Shown: positions 28,346 through 37,114 of the stretch, in pieces
Numbering within the stretch: position 1 is the stretch's first letter
Layout: every line of letters begins with the position of its first letter
Source: Streptomyces aurantiacus
GTDB taxonomy: Bacteria; Actinomycetota; Actinomycetes; Streptomycetales; Streptomycetaceae
NCBI RefSeq assembly: GCF_027107535.1
Contig: NZ_CP114283.1
Location: 3,286,001-3,350,000, forward strand
Direction of reading: 5' to 3'
Length of the DNA stretch: 64,000 nucleotides
Made by a program: the position numbers and the translations under genes
The notes under the pieces: generated by a model
What the model saw: only the letters and a program-made list of their open reading frames with translations
What the model was told of the DNA's origin: nothing
Databases searched by the model: none

Positions 28346-28370
28346 AGAGGGGATCGTAGCTCCGGAACGC

Positions 28371-29756
28371 TCACGCTCCGTGCCATACGGTGGTGATGTT
28401 GCAGAACTCTCGGATTCCGTGCCCCGACAGCTCACGCCCGTAGCCGGACCGCTTGACGCCGCCGAACGGGAACGCAGGGTGGGACGCCGTCATCCCGTTG
28501 ACGTAGACCCCGCCGGCCTCCAGATCCCGTACGAACCGGTCGATCTCGGTGTCGTCGCGGGTCCAGACGTTGGAACTCAGCCCGAACGGCGTGTCGTTGG
28601 CGATGGCCACCGCCTCGTCGAGGTCGGCGGCGCGGTAGAGCGTGGCGACGGGCCCGAACGTCTCCTCCTGGTGGATGCGCATCTCAGGGGTGATGTCGGT
28701 GAGGACGGTGGGCGGGTAGTACCAGCCGTCCCCGTCGGGGACCTCGCCGCCGCACAGCACGGTCGCACCGCTCTCGATGGCGTCGTCGACCAGTTCCGTC
28801 AGGTCGTCGCGGCCCTGCTCGGTGGCGACCGGGCCGACGTCCGTGCCCTCGTCCAGCGGGTCGCCGACCGTGAGGGCGTTCATCCCCGCGGTGAAGCGCT
28901 CGGCGAAGGCGTCGAAGACGTCCGTGTGCACGATGAACCGCTTGGCGGCGATGCAGGACTGCCCGTTGTTCTGCACCCGGGCCGTCACCGCGGTCTTCGC
29001 CGCCTTGTCGATGTCGGCCGACGGCATGACCACGTACGGGTCGCTGCCGCCCAGCTCCAGGACGGTCTTCTTGACCTCGTCCCCGGCGACCGAGGCGACC
29101 GCGCGGCCCGCCGGTTCGCTGCCGGTCAGCGTGGCCGCCTTGACCCGTGGGTCGCGCAGAATGTCCTCGACCGCGCCGGAGCCGATGAGCAGCGTCTGGA
29201 AGCAGCCCTCCGGGTAGCCGGCCCGGCGGAACAGGTCCTCCAGGTAGAGGGCGGTCTGCGGGACGTTCGAGGCGTGCTTGAGCAGACCGACGTTGCCCGC
29301 CATCAGCGCGGGCGCGGCGAAGCGGATCACCTGCCAGAGCGGGAAGTTCCACGGCATGACGGCGAGGACCGGGCCGAGCGGGCGGTACCGCACGAGGACA
29401 CGGGAGGCGCCGGAGTCCTCGGCGTCGGCCTTGCCGCCCTCCTCGTCGGCGAGGAGTTCCTCCGCGTGGTCGGCGTACCAGCGCATGGCCTTCGCGCACT
29501 TCGCCGCCTCGGCGCGGGCCTGCTTGACGGGCTTGCCCATCTCGGTGGTCATGATCCGGCCGATGTCCTGTGCGTCGCCTTCGAGGAGATCGGCGGCCCG
29601 GTGCAGCAGTCGGGCGCGCTCCGCGAACGAGGTCGTGCGGTGATGGCGGAACGCCGCCTCCGCGGTGGCGAGGCGCTGTTCGATCTCCTCCGCGTTCAGG
29701 GCGTCGTAGGTCTTGAGCGTTTCACCTGTTGCCGGGTTGACGGTTGCGATCGGCAT
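28371..29756 (-). CDS. gabD: NAD(P)-dependent succinate-semialdehyde dehydrogenase
   Basis: A 461-residue aldehyde dehydrogenase. Starts MPIATVNPATGETLKTYDAL, has MPWNFPLWQVIRFAAPALMA, the base Glu in VLELGGSDPYVV and the nucleophile Cys in VQNNGQSCIAAKRF, then HQEETFGPVA and FGGVKRSGYGRELS. The length and start match the GabD1-type enzymes that finish 4-aminobutyrate breakdown. AGGAGG precedes the ATG. Other short aldehydes are possible substrates. Confidence 0.92.
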   Translation of the reverse strand: MPIATVNPATGETLKTYDALNAEEIEQRLATAEAAFRHHRTTSFAERARLLHRAADLLEGDAQDIGRIMTTEMGKPVKQARAEAAKCAKAMRWYADHAEELLADEEGGKADAEDSGASRVLVRYRPLGPVLAVMPWNFPLWQVIRFAAPALMAGNVGLLKHASNVPQTALYLEDLFRRAGYPEGCFQTLLIGSGAVEDILRDPRVKAATLTGSEPAGRAVASVAGDEVKKTVLELGGSDPYVVMPSADIDKAAKTAVTARVQNNGQSCIAAKRFIVHTDVFDAFAERFTAGMNALTVGDPLDEGTDVGPVATEQGRDDLTELVDDAIESGATVLCGGEVPDGDGWYYPPTVLTDITPEMRIHQEETFGPVATLYRAADLDEAVAIANDTPFGLSSNVWTRDDTEIDRFVRDLEAGGVYVNGMTASHPAFPFGGVKRSGYGRELSGHGIREFCNITTVWHGA

Positions 29757-29783
29757 GGACGGGCCTCCTGGTGCGGTTCGTAG

Positions 29784-29850
29784 GGTGCGGGTTCGTCGTG
29801 GCTGAGCGCGCGGTTCCCTCCCCGCGCCCCCTCGGGGCGCGTGCCCCTCC
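29784..29850 (+). repeat. Streptomyces intergenic palindromic repeat, copy 3
   Basis: GGTTCGTCGTGGCTGAGCGC followed by CGCGCCCCCTCGGGGCGCG hairpin. It lies between the Nudix gene stop and the gabD start on the same strand, so it may separate the two transcripts. Core shared with 22166 and 24321, but more diverged. Confidence 0.65.
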
Positions 29851-29852
29851 CG

Positions 29853-30323
29853 TCAGCCCATATGCCGTTCCAGGCGGTCCAGGAACTCCGTCTGGGCCTT
29901 GATCAGTACGGCTCGGGCGCGGTCCATGGCCAGCCACTCCACCCGGTCCAGCTCGGGGAACTCCTGGCTCCGGCCCGAGTGGGGTGGCCACTCCATCGTG
30001 AAGGTGCCGGGGACCACGCTCGCCGGGTCGAGGTTCGCCTCGACGGCCCAGACCGTGACGATCTTGCGGTTCGTCTGGGTGACCTCTCCCAGGAACAGGG
30101 CCTCGCCGTCGGGCGGCGGGAGCCCCAGTTCCTCCTCGAACTCGCGGCGGGCCGCGTCCCACGCCGCCTCGTCCGGCTCGTACTCGCCCTTCGGCACGGT
30201 CCACGCCCCGGCGTCGCGCCGGGCGAAGAACGGGCCGCCCATGTGGCCGAGCAGCACCTCGACACCGAGGCCGGTGCGGCGGAAGAGGAGCAGGCCCGCG
30301 CTGCGTTTCCCGTCGGCGGTCAC
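29853..30323 (-). CDS. Nudix hydrolase
   Basis: A 156-residue pyrophosphohydrolase. The Nudix box is complete: G-EYEPD-E-AAWDAAR-REFEEELGL (GX5EX7REUXEEXGU), preceded by AGAWTVPKGE. The opening SAGLLLFRRTGLGVEVLLGH resembles Ap4A-type or 8-oxo-dGTP-cleaning members. The GTG at 30323 overlaps the DNA ligase stop by 4 nt, so it is co-translated with the ligase; this hints at nucleotide-pool cleaning or repair, but the substrate is unknown. Confidence 0.9.
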   Translation of the reverse strand: MTADGKRSAGLLLFRRTGLGVEVLLGHMGGPFFARRDAGAWTVPKGEYEPDEAAWDAARREFEEELGLPPPDGEALFLGEVTQTNRKIVTVWAVEANLDPASVVPGTFTMEWPPHSGRSQEFPELDRVEWLAMDRARAVLIKAQTEFLDRLERHMG

Positions 30324-31867
30324 GGGGCGACCTCCGGGTGGGCGGCGAGCAGCGTCTCGACGGTGTCGGCCTCGGCCGGGGTCTTGTCCTCGCGATAGCG
30401 CACGACACGGGCGAAGCGCAGGGTGACGCCCGCCGGGTAGCGCGTGGAGCGCTGCAGGCCGTCGTACGCGATCTCCACGACCAGTTCGGGACGGACGGTC
30501 ACGACATGGCCGCTGTCCTCGACGGCGAGTTCCTGGAGCCGCTCGGTCTGCCAGGCCAGCATCACGTCCGTCATGCCCTTGAAGGTCTTGCCCAGCATGG
30601 CGAACGAGCCGTCCGGCCTGCGCGCCCCCAGATGCAGGTTGGAGAGTTTGCCGGTGCGTCGCCCGCTGCCCCACTCGGCGGCCAGCACGACCAGGTCGAG
30701 CGTGTGCACCGGTTTGACCTTCAGCCAGGAGGCGCCGCGCCGGCCCGCGCTGTAGGGCGCGTCGAGGGACTTGAGGACGACGCCCTCGTGGCCGCGCGCG
30801 AGTGTGTCGGTGAGGAACCGTTCGGCGGCGGCCCGTGCCGTCTCGTCCGCGGGGTCCGGCAGGAGGGCGCGCCGCACGCGCATCGGCTCGGGGACCAGGC
30901 GGGCCAGTTCCGCGTGACGGTCGGCGAACGGCAGGTCGAGCAGGTCGTGGCCGTCCACGGACAGGGCGTCGAAGAAGACGGGGGACACGGGCACGGCCTC
31001 GGCGGCGGTGGCGACGTCCACGCGGGAGCCGACGCGGCCGGCGGTCTCCTGGAAGGACCGGGGCCGCCCGCTGTCGTCGAAGGCGATGACCTCACCGTCC
31101 AGGATGAAGCGCTCGCCCTTCAAGTCCCTCGCCGCGCTCGTGAGTTCGGGCAGTCGGTCGGTGATGTCGTCCAGGGTGCGGGTGTAGACGCGTACGTCGT
31201 CGCCGTCGCGGTGGACCTGGACGCGAATGCCGTCGAGCTTCTCCTCGACCACGCAGGCGCCGAGCTTGTCGACCGCCTCGGCGACGGACGGGGCGCTGTG
31301 CGCCAGCATCGGCAGGACGGGCCGGCCGACGGTGAGCCGGAACGCGGCGAGGGACTCGGGTCCGTCGGCGAGCAGCCGCGCGGCCACGCTCTGGAGCGAA
31401 CCCGCCAGCATCACCGCCCTGCGCACATCGGCCGAGGGCGCGCCGGTCGCCAGGGCCAGGCCCTCGACCGCCACGGCGTCGAGGGCGCCCTGCCGCACCT
31501 CACCGCCGATCAGCGCGAGGAGGAACCGCTGCTCGGGGCCGGTGGCCTCGCCCATCAACTCCCCGACCAGCCGCGCCCGCCGCGCCTGTGATCCGGCGCC
31601 GGAGACCTCGCCGAGCCGCGTGAGACGTGCGTCCACCTCCCGCACGGTCAACATGGGCCGCTCGGCGGGCGGGACGGGCGCGCTGAGCGTCTTCCAGCCG
31701 ACTCCGAGTCTCCCCTGGGGCAGACGGCCCGCCAGGTACGGGATGACGACGGGCACGTCGTCGGCCTCCGCGTCCCGGAAGAGCTCCGCGAGCAGAGCGA
31801 CCTTCCGGGACCGCGCCGAGGTGGCGGCGACCTCCTGGGACACATGGGCGAGCCGGGTCAGCAGCAT
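30320..31867 (-). CDS. ligB: ATP-dependent DNA ligase
   Basis: A 515-residue ligase that seals DNA nicks with ATP. N-terminal DNA-binding domain to about 190, then the nucleotidyl-transferase domain: K210 in EEKLDGIRVQVHR (motif I), RFILDGEVIAF (III), GHEGVVLKSLD (IV), ASWLKVKPVH (V), and an OB-fold to the end. This is additional to the NAD-dependent LigA that every bacterium has. The ATG at 31867 starts MLLTRLAHVSQEVAATSARS, the usual family start; no strong ribosome site is visible. Confidence 0.93.
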   Translation of the reverse strand: MLLTRLAHVSQEVAATSARSRKVALLAELFRDAEADDVPVVIPYLAGRLPQGRLGVGWKTLSAPVPPAERPMLTVREVDARLTRLGEVSGAGSQARRARLVGELMGEATGPEQRFLLALIGGEVRQGALDAVAVEGLALATGAPSADVRRAVMLAGSLQSVAARLLADGPESLAAFRLTVGRPVLPMLAHSAPSVAEAVDKLGACVVEEKLDGIRVQVHRDGDDVRVYTRTLDDITDRLPELTSAARDLKGERFILDGEVIAFDDSGRPRSFQETAGRVGSRVDVATAAEAVPVSPVFFDALSVDGHDLLDLPFADRHAELARLVPEPMRVRRALLPDPADETARAAAERFLTDTLARGHEGVVLKSLDAPYSAGRRGASWLKVKPVHTLDLVVLAAEWGSGRRTGKLSNLHLGARRPDGSFAMLGKTFKGMTDVMLAWQTERLQELAVEDSGHVVTVRPELVVEIAYDGLQRSTRYPAGVTLRFARVVRYREDKTPAEADTVETLLAAHPEVAP

Positions 31868-31896
31868 GCAGCAATGGTGCAACGGAGGCGGCCGGT

Positions 31897-32832
31897 CTAC
31901 ACCCCGACGGCCGCGTCGAGGTCCGCGAAGAGCAGCTCTCCGTTGATCGTGGCCCCCGCCCGGTAGCCGCCGCTCGCGGCGTTCACGACCTGCTCGCCGA
32001 AACCGGTCGCGTTGCCGGCCGCCCAGACGCCGGGCACGCTGGTCGAACCCGTCGCGTCGACCACGGCGTACGTGCCGAAAGGTGTCTCCTGCAGTTCGGC
32101 GCCCAGCCGTTCCAGCAGGCCGGTGCGGGGGACGGGCCGGGGGGCGACGAACAGCACCGCACGCTCGTGCGTCGTGCCGTCCGCGAGCCGGACCGCGGTG
32201 AGCCGGTCGTCGGTCACTTCCAGGCCCGCGACCTCACCGGGCACCACGGCGACACCGGCCGCGGCGAGCCTGCGCAGATCCTCGTCCGGAAGTTCGCCCT
32301 CGTCGACCGTGTGCAGGAACAGGGTCACGTCCTTGGACCACTGGGAGACCATCAGGGCCTGGTGCACGGCCATCGGGGTCGAGGCGAGGACGCCGAACGC
32401 CTGGTCGCGCACCTCCCAGCCGTGGCAGTAGGGGCAGTGCAGCACGTCCCGGCCGAAGCGCTCGGCGACCCCGGGCACCTTCGGCAGTTCGTCGGCGAGC
32501 CCGGTGGCGACGAACAGCCGGCGCCCGTGCACCGCGCGCCCTCCTTCGAGTGTCACGTCGAACTCCCCGTCCGCGCCCCGCGCCACGTCCACCGCCCGGC
32601 CCTGGACGAGCTCGACGCCGTACCGCGCGATCTCCTCGCGGCCCACGGCGAGGAACTCGGCCGGCGACATGCCGTCCCGGGACAGGTAGCCCTGCATGTG
32701 GGCGGCGGGCGCGTTGCGTGGTTCGCCCGCGTCGATCACGAGCACGCTCCGGCGTGCGCGCCCCAGGACGAGCGCCGCGGACAGTCCGGCCGCACCGCCG
32801 CCGACGACGACCACTTCGTATGTATCGGTCAT
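31897..32832 (-). CDS. Thioredoxin reductase-like NAD(P)/FAD oxidoreductase
   Basis: A 311-residue flavoprotein. FAD-binding VVVGGGAAGLSAALVLGRA near the start, redox-active CPYC (C133 and C136) in HCPYCHGWEV, and the FAD-closing VPGVWAAGNATGFGEQVVNA. The fold and cysteine position match thioredoxin-reductase-like enzymes, many of which do not act on thioredoxin. GGAGG lies 8 nt before the ATG at 32832. It is divergent from an XRE-cupin regulator that is likely its controller. Confidence 0.9.
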   Translation of the reverse strand: MTDTYEVVVVGGGAAGLSAALVLGRARRSVLVIDAGEPRNAPAAHMQGYLSRDGMSPAEFLAVGREEIARYGVELVQGRAVDVARGADGEFDVTLEGGRAVHGRRLFVATGLADELPKVPGVAERFGRDVLHCPYCHGWEVRDQAFGVLASTPMAVHQALMVSQWSKDVTLFLHTVDEGELPDEDLRRLAAAGVAVVPGEVAGLEVTDDRLTAVRLADGTTHERAVLFVAPRPVPRTGLLERLGAELQETPFGTYAVVDATGSTSVPGVWAAGNATGFGEQVVNAASGGYRAGATINGELLFADLDAAVGV

Positions 32833-32860
32833 GGTGACCACCTCCACTGAGAAGGTCGCC

Positions 32861-32908
32861 GACAACGTCCGTATTGACAAACTTCTTTGCTGAAACTGCA
32901 ATGTTGTC
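32861..32908. promoter_or_regulatory. Shared promoter and probable operator between flavoprotein and XRE-cupin genes
   Basis: For the plus strand: TTGACA (32874-32879), 17 nt, TGCAAT (32897-32902), then 6 nt to the ATG at 32909, so the regulator's message should be leaderless. GACAACGT (32861-32868) and ATGTTGTC (32901-32908) form an inverted repeat with one mismatch that brackets the promoter, a likely autoregulatory site. Confidence 0.6.
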
Positions 32909-33583
32909 ATGAGGGAGCACGAGGAACACGCAGGGCACCAGGGGCGCGGGGCGGCCGACGAGGGCTCCGCGGACACGGACGGGGCCGCCGGCGCGACCGG
33001 CACGGCCGACGTTCTCGCGGAGGTCGGCCCCCGGCTGCGTCGCGTCCGCAAGGAGCGCGGAGCCACACTCGCGGGGCTGTCCGCCGCCACCGGCATCTCC
33101 GTGAGCACCCTCTCCCGCCTGGAGTCCGGCCTGCGCAAACCCAGCCTGGAGCTGCTGCTGCCCATCGCCCGGGCCCACCAGGTGCCTCTCGACGAGCTCG
33201 TCGGAGCGCCACAGGTGGGCGACCCGCGCGTCCGCGCGGCGAAGCCGATCGTCATGCACGGCCGCACGCACTGGCCGCTCACCCGCCAGCCGGGCGGCCT
33301 CCAGGCCTACAAGGTGCTCGAACCGAAACGGAAGGAGGAGCCGGAGCCCCGCGTCCACGAGGGCTACGAGTGGCTGTACGTGCTCTCCGGGCGGCTGCGC
33401 CTCGTGCTCGGCGACCACGACGTCGTGCTCGGCGCGGGGGAGGCCGCCGAGTTCGACACGCGCGTGCCCCACTGGTTCGGTTCCACGGGGGAGGGGCCGG
33501 TGGAGTTCCTGAGCCTCTTCGGGCGGCAGGGAGAGCGGATGCATGTACGGGCGCGCCCGAAGCGCGGCGGCCGTGCGGACTGA
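32909..33583 (+). CDS. XRE-family regulator with C-terminal cupin domain
   Basis: A 224-residue regulator. An acidic, disordered N-terminus (1-35), an XRE helix-turn-helix at about 40-95 (GPRLRRVRKERGATLAGLSA, GISVSTLSRLESGLRKPSLE), and a cupin sensor at about 130-215 (VHEGYEWLYVLSGRLRLVLG, then RVPHWFGSTG). Divergent from the thioredoxin-reductase-like gene, which it probably regulates. No ribosome site; the promoter position predicts transcription from the A of ATG. Confidence 0.93.
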   Translation: MREHEEHAGHQGRGAADEGSADTDGAAGATGTADVLAEVGPRLRRVRKERGATLAGLSAATGISVSTLSRLESGLRKPSLELLLPIARAHQVPLDELVGAPQVGDPRVRAAKPIVMHGRTHWPLTRQPGGLQAYKVLEPKRKEEPEPRVHEGYEWLYVLSGRLRLVLGDHDVVLGAGEAAEFDTRVPHWFGSTGEGPVEFLSLFGRQGERMHVRARPKRGGRAD

Positions 33584-33677
33584 CACCGACCGCCGCCCGA
33601 CTGTTCCCTGATCGGCAAGCGACCGCTTAGTATGCGTTTGAGCCCGACCAGATGAAGCAGTCCCGTGGAGGCCCCGC

Positions 33678-34655
33678 ATGCAGGCATGGCAAGTGCACGA
33701 GAACGGCGAGCCCGGCGAGGTGATGCGGCTCGAGGAGGTCGAGCGGCCCACTCCGGGTGACGGCCAGGTCCTCCTCGCTGTGCGTGCGGCGAACATCAAC
33801 TTCCCGGACGCCCTGATGTGCCGCGGGCAGTACCAGGTCAGGCCGCCGATGCCGTTCACGCCGGGGGTGGAGATCTGCGGCGAGACCGAGGACGGCCGGC
33901 GGGTCATCGCCAACCCCGCGCTGCCGTACGGCGGCTTCGCCGAGTACGCCGTCGCGGACGCCGCGGCTCTGCTGCCCGCCCCCGAGGCGCTGGACGACGC
34001 CGAGGCCGCGGCCCTGCACATCGGCTACCAGACGGGCTGGTTCGGCCTGCACCGGCGGGCCCGTCTGGAGGCCGGCGAGACGTTGCTCGTCCACGCTGCC
34101 GCGGGAGGGGTCGGCAGCGCGGCCGTGCAGCTCGGCAGGGCCGCGGGCGCGAAGGTCATCGGCGTTGTGGGCGGCGCCGACAAGGCCGCCGTCGCGCGCG
34201 AGCTGGGCTGCGACGTCGTCGTGGACCGGCGCTCCGAGGACGTCGTCGCCGCGGTCAAGGAGGCCACCGGCGGCCGGGGCGTCGACGTCGTCTACGACCC
34301 GGTCGGCGGCGGGGCCTACACACAGTCCACCAAGGTCGTCGCCTTCGAGGGCCGCATCGTCGTCGTGGGCTTCGCCAGCGGCAGCATCCCGAGCCCGGCG
34401 CTCAACCACGCCCTGGTGAAGAACTACTCGATCCTGGGCCTGCACTGGGGCCTCTACAACACCAAGGACCCGAAGCTGGTCCTGCACTGCCACGAGCAGC
34501 TGACCGAGCTGGCCACCCGGGGTGCGATCAAGCCGCTGGTCAGTGAGCGTGTGCCGCTGACCGGCGCGGCCGACGCCGTGCAGCGGGTCGCCGACGGCGT
34601 CACCACGGGCCGGGTCGCCGTGGTGCCCTCACTCGAGAGCGGAGCAGCCGCATGA
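33678..34655 (+). CDS. NADPH:quinone oxidoreductase (zinc-free MDR)
   Basis: A 325-residue medium-chain reductase of the quinone oxidoreductase type without zinc ligands. Markers: ANINFPDALMCRGQYQVRPP, FTPGVEICG, ALHIGYQTGW, the NADPH loop VHAAAGGVGSAAVQLGRAAG. GTGGAGG precedes the ATG by 8 nt. Its stop overlaps the start of the next gene by 4 nt, so it belongs to an operon with two acyl-CoA dehydrogenases. An AAGCGACCGCTT palindrome at 33620-33631, next to TAGTAT, could be a TetR-type operator. Confidence 0.9.
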   Translation: MQAWQVHENGEPGEVMRLEEVERPTPGDGQVLLAVRAANINFPDALMCRGQYQVRPPMPFTPGVEICGETEDGRRVIANPALPYGGFAEYAVADAAALLPAPEALDDAEAAALHIGYQTGWFGLHRRARLEAGETLLVHAAAGGVGSAAVQLGRAAGAKVIGVVGGADKAAVARELGCDVVVDRRSEDVVAAVKEATGGRGVDVVYDPVGGGAYTQSTKVVAFEGRIVVVGFASGSIPSPALNHALVKNYSILGLHWGLYNTKDPKLVLHCHEQLTELATRGAIKPLVSERVPLTGAADAVQRVADGVTTGRVAVVPSLESGAAA

Positions 34656-35860
34656 CCGACGCCGTGAGCGGGGGCGGGACGAACGACGCCGCCGAACTGC
34701 GCCGCCGCACCCAGGAGTTGCTGGCCGCGCACCCGGTCGGCAGTACCGGCCGCCCGGACTTCCTCAAGGCCCGGTACGACGCCGGTCTCGCGTGGGTGCA
34801 CTACCCGCAGGGACTCGGCGGCCTCGGCGCGCCCCGCTCCCTCCAGGCCGTCGTGGACGCCGAACTCGAGGCCGCGGGCGCTCCCGACAACGATCCCCGG
34901 CGCATCGGCATCGGCCTCGGCATGGCCGCGCCGACGATCCTCGGCTTCGGAACCGAGGAGCAGAAGAGCCGCTTCCTCAGGCCCCTGTGGGTGGGCGAGG
35001 AGGTCTGGTGCCAGCTGTTCAGTGAGCCGGGCGCCGGGTCCGACCTGGCGGCGCTGGGCACACGCGCCGTGCGGGACGGCGACTCGTGGGTGGTCAACGG
35101 CCAGAAGGTGTGGACGTCCAGCGCCCACCTCGCCCGCTGGGCCATCCTCATCGCCCGCACCGACCCGGACCTGCCCAAGCACCGCGGCATCACGTACTTC
35201 ATCTGCGACATGACGGACCCGGGTGTCGAGGTGCGGCCGCTGCGCCAGATCACCGGCGAGGCCGAGTTCAACGAGGTCTTCCTCACCGACGTCCGCATCC
35301 CCGACGCACACCGGCTCGGTGAGGTCGGCGACGGCTGGCGGGTCGCGCAGACCACGCTGATGAACGAACGGGTCTCCATCGGCGGCATGCGCATCCCGCG
35401 CGAGGGCGGCATGATCGGCCCGGTCTCGAAGACCTGGCGTGAGCGTCCCGAGCTGCGCACCCACGATCTCCACCAGCGGCTGCTCAAGCTGTGGGTCGAG
35501 GCGGAGGTGGCCCGGCTCACCGGGGAGCGCCTGCGGCAGCAGCTGGTCGCGGGACAGCCGGGCTACGAGGGCTCGGGCATGAAGCTCTCGTTCGCCCGCC
35601 TGAACCAGGAGATCAGCGGCCTGGAGGTCGAACTCCTCGGTGAGGAGGGCCTGTTGTACGAGGACTGGACGATGCGTCGCCCCGAGCTCGTCGACTTCAC
35701 CGGCCGTGACGCCGGATACCGCTACCTCCGCTCCAAGGGCAACAGCATCGAGGGCGGGACCAGCGAGGTCCTGCTGAACATCGTCGCCGAACGCGTGCTG
35801 GGCCTGCCCTCCGAGCCGCGCACCGACAAGGACGTCGCCTGGAAGGACCTGGCCCGATGA
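34652..35860 (+). CDS. Acyl-CoA dehydrogenase, catalytic subunit of a paired enzyme
   Basis: A 402-residue acyl-CoA dehydrogenase. FSEPGAGSDLAALGTRAVRD and the C-terminal NSIEGGTSEVLLNIVAERVL, in which the catalytic Glu is kept. It is joined by 4-nt overlaps to the quinone reductase before it and to a second dehydrogenase-like gene after it. Such pairs form alpha2-beta2 enzymes in Actinobacteria (for example sterol side-chain FadE/ChsE pairs), with this as the catalytic subunit. The acyl substrate is unknown. Confidence 0.93.
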   Translation: MTDAVSGGGTNDAAELRRRTQELLAAHPVGSTGRPDFLKARYDAGLAWVHYPQGLGGLGAPRSLQAVVDAELEAAGAPDNDPRRIGIGLGMAAPTILGFGTEEQKSRFLRPLWVGEEVWCQLFSEPGAGSDLAALGTRAVRDGDSWVVNGQKVWTSSAHLARWAILIARTDPDLPKHRGITYFICDMTDPGVEVRPLRQITGEAEFNEVFLTDVRIPDAHRLGEVGDGWRVAQTTLMNERVSIGGMRIPREGGMIGPVSKTWRERPELRTHDLHQRLLKLWVEAEVARLTGERLRQQLVAGQPGYEGSGMKLSFARLNQEISGLEVELLGEEGLLYEDWTMRRPELVDFTGRDAGYRYLRSKGNSIEGGTSEVLLNIVAERVLGLPSEPRTDKDVAWKDLAR

Positions 35861-36978
35861 CAACGCGGACAACGCAGCGCGCACAGCCCGACCTGCTGTA
35901 CTCGGAGGAGGAAGAGGCGCTGCGTGCGGCCGTCCGCGATCTCCTCACCGACCACTGTGACGCGCCGGGTGTGATCGCCCGCATGGAGTCGGACCGACCT
36001 CACGACCCCGAACTGTGGAAGGCCCTCGGCGAGAGCATGGGCCTCGCCGGTCTCCTCGTCCCGGAGTCGCTGGGCGGCCAGGGCGCCACGCATCGCGAAG
36101 TCGCCGTCGTCCTGGAGGAGCTGGGCCGGGCGGTCGCTCCCGCCCCGTATCTGACCAGTGCCGTCGTGGCGACCGAGGCGCTGCTGGCCTGCCCCGCCGA
36201 CGAGGCCGCCGGGCTGCTCTCCGCGCTGGCCTCCGGCCGCACGCTCGGCGCACTCGCGGTGGCGCTGTCCGTCGGACCGGGGGCGCCCTACAGGTCCGTA
36301 CGGCTCGAAGGCGGCGCTCTGCACGGGGAGTTGAGCGGGATCGCCGACGCGGCGACCGCGGACGTGCTGCTCGTCCCGGCGCAGGACGCCGGCCTGTACG
36401 CCGTGGACCCGGGCGCCGGGGGAGTGACGGTCACCCCTCAGGTCTCCCTCGATCTGACCCGGCCGGTCGCCACGGTCACCTTCGACGCGGCCGCCGCACG
36501 CCGGCTCACCCCGGACGCCGAAGCCGCCGTACGGCGTGCCCTGCGTGCCGGAGCCGGGCTCCTCGCCTCCGAGCAACTCGGCCTCGCCGAGTGGTCGTTG
36601 ACCGAGACGGTCCGCTACCTGAAGGAGCGCAAGCAGTTCAACCGCCCCGTCGGTGGCTTCCAGGCGCTCAAGCACCGGCTCGCGCACCTGTGGCTGGAGA
36701 CCGTCAGCACCCGCGCCGCGGCCCGCAACGCGGCCGACGCGCTGGCCACCGACAGCGCGGACGCGGACGTGGCGGTCGCCGTCGCCCAGTCGTACGCGGC
36801 GCCGGTAGCCGTCCACGTCGCGGAGGAGGCGCTCCAGTTGCACGCCGGTATCGGTATGACCTGGGAACACCCGGCGCACCTGTACCTGAAGCGGGCCAAG
36901 GCCGACTCGATCGCGTACGGCACGGCGGGCAGTCATCGGGAGGCGCTGGCCGTCCTGGTGGACCTCCAGGCCCCCTGA
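35857..36978 (+). CDS. Acyl-CoA dehydrogenase-like, non-catalytic partner subunit
   Basis: A 373-residue protein of the same fold (MGLAGLLVPESLGGQGATHR, YLKERKQFNRPVGGFQALKH, LQLHAGIGMTWEHPAHLYLK). At the place of the usual EGTSEIQ it reads DSIAYGTAGSHREALAVL, so the catalytic Glu is absent. This is the pattern of the second subunit in heteromeric acyl-CoA dehydrogenases. Start overlaps the previous stop by 4 nt. Ends the operon, followed by a terminator. Confidence 0.92.
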   Translation: MTTRTTQRAQPDLLYSEEEEALRAAVRDLLTDHCDAPGVIARMESDRPHDPELWKALGESMGLAGLLVPESLGGQGATHREVAVVLEELGRAVAPAPYLTSAVVATEALLACPADEAAGLLSALASGRTLGALAVALSVGPGAPYRSVRLEGGALHGELSGIADAATADVLLVPAQDAGLYAVDPGAGGVTVTPQVSLDLTRPVATVTFDAAAARRLTPDAEAAVRRALRAGAGLLASEQLGLAEWSLTETVRYLKERKQFNRPVGGFQALKHRLAHLWLETVSTRAAARNAADALATDSADADVAVAVAQSYAAPVAVHVAEEALQLHAGIGMTWEHPAHLYLKRAKADSIAYGTAGSHREALAVLVDLQAP

Positions 36979-37000
36979 CCCACCGCACGCACGGCACGAG

Positions 37001-37037
37001 GGCCCGCTCCGACCCCCCGGACAGGAGCGGGCCTTCG
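37001..37037 (+). terminator. Terminator after the paired dehydrogenase operon
   Basis: Ten-base perfect arms (37001-37010 and 37024-37033) around a 13-nt C-rich loop, followed by TTCG. It separates the dehydrogenases from the nickel-type importer. Confidence 0.72.
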
Positions 37038-37060
37038 CTCTGCCCACCTCGTACATCATG

Positions 37061-37083
37061 CATAATTGCGAACTGTTCGCAAT
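37061..37083. promoter_or_regulatory. Nur-box-like nickel operator over the nikA promoter
   Basis: TTGCGAACTGTTCGCAA at 37066-37082 is a perfect palindrome apart from its centre and fits the Nur box tTGCaa-N5-ttGCAA in both TGC/GCA cores. It overlaps a CATAAT (37061-37066) that can serve as -10, so a nickel-bound Nur repressor would block transcription starting near 37073. The match to Nur is by recalled consensus. Confidence 0.6.
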
Positions 37084-37114
37084 AACAGTTGATCTGCATT
37101 AGGGGTGGGGCGGC

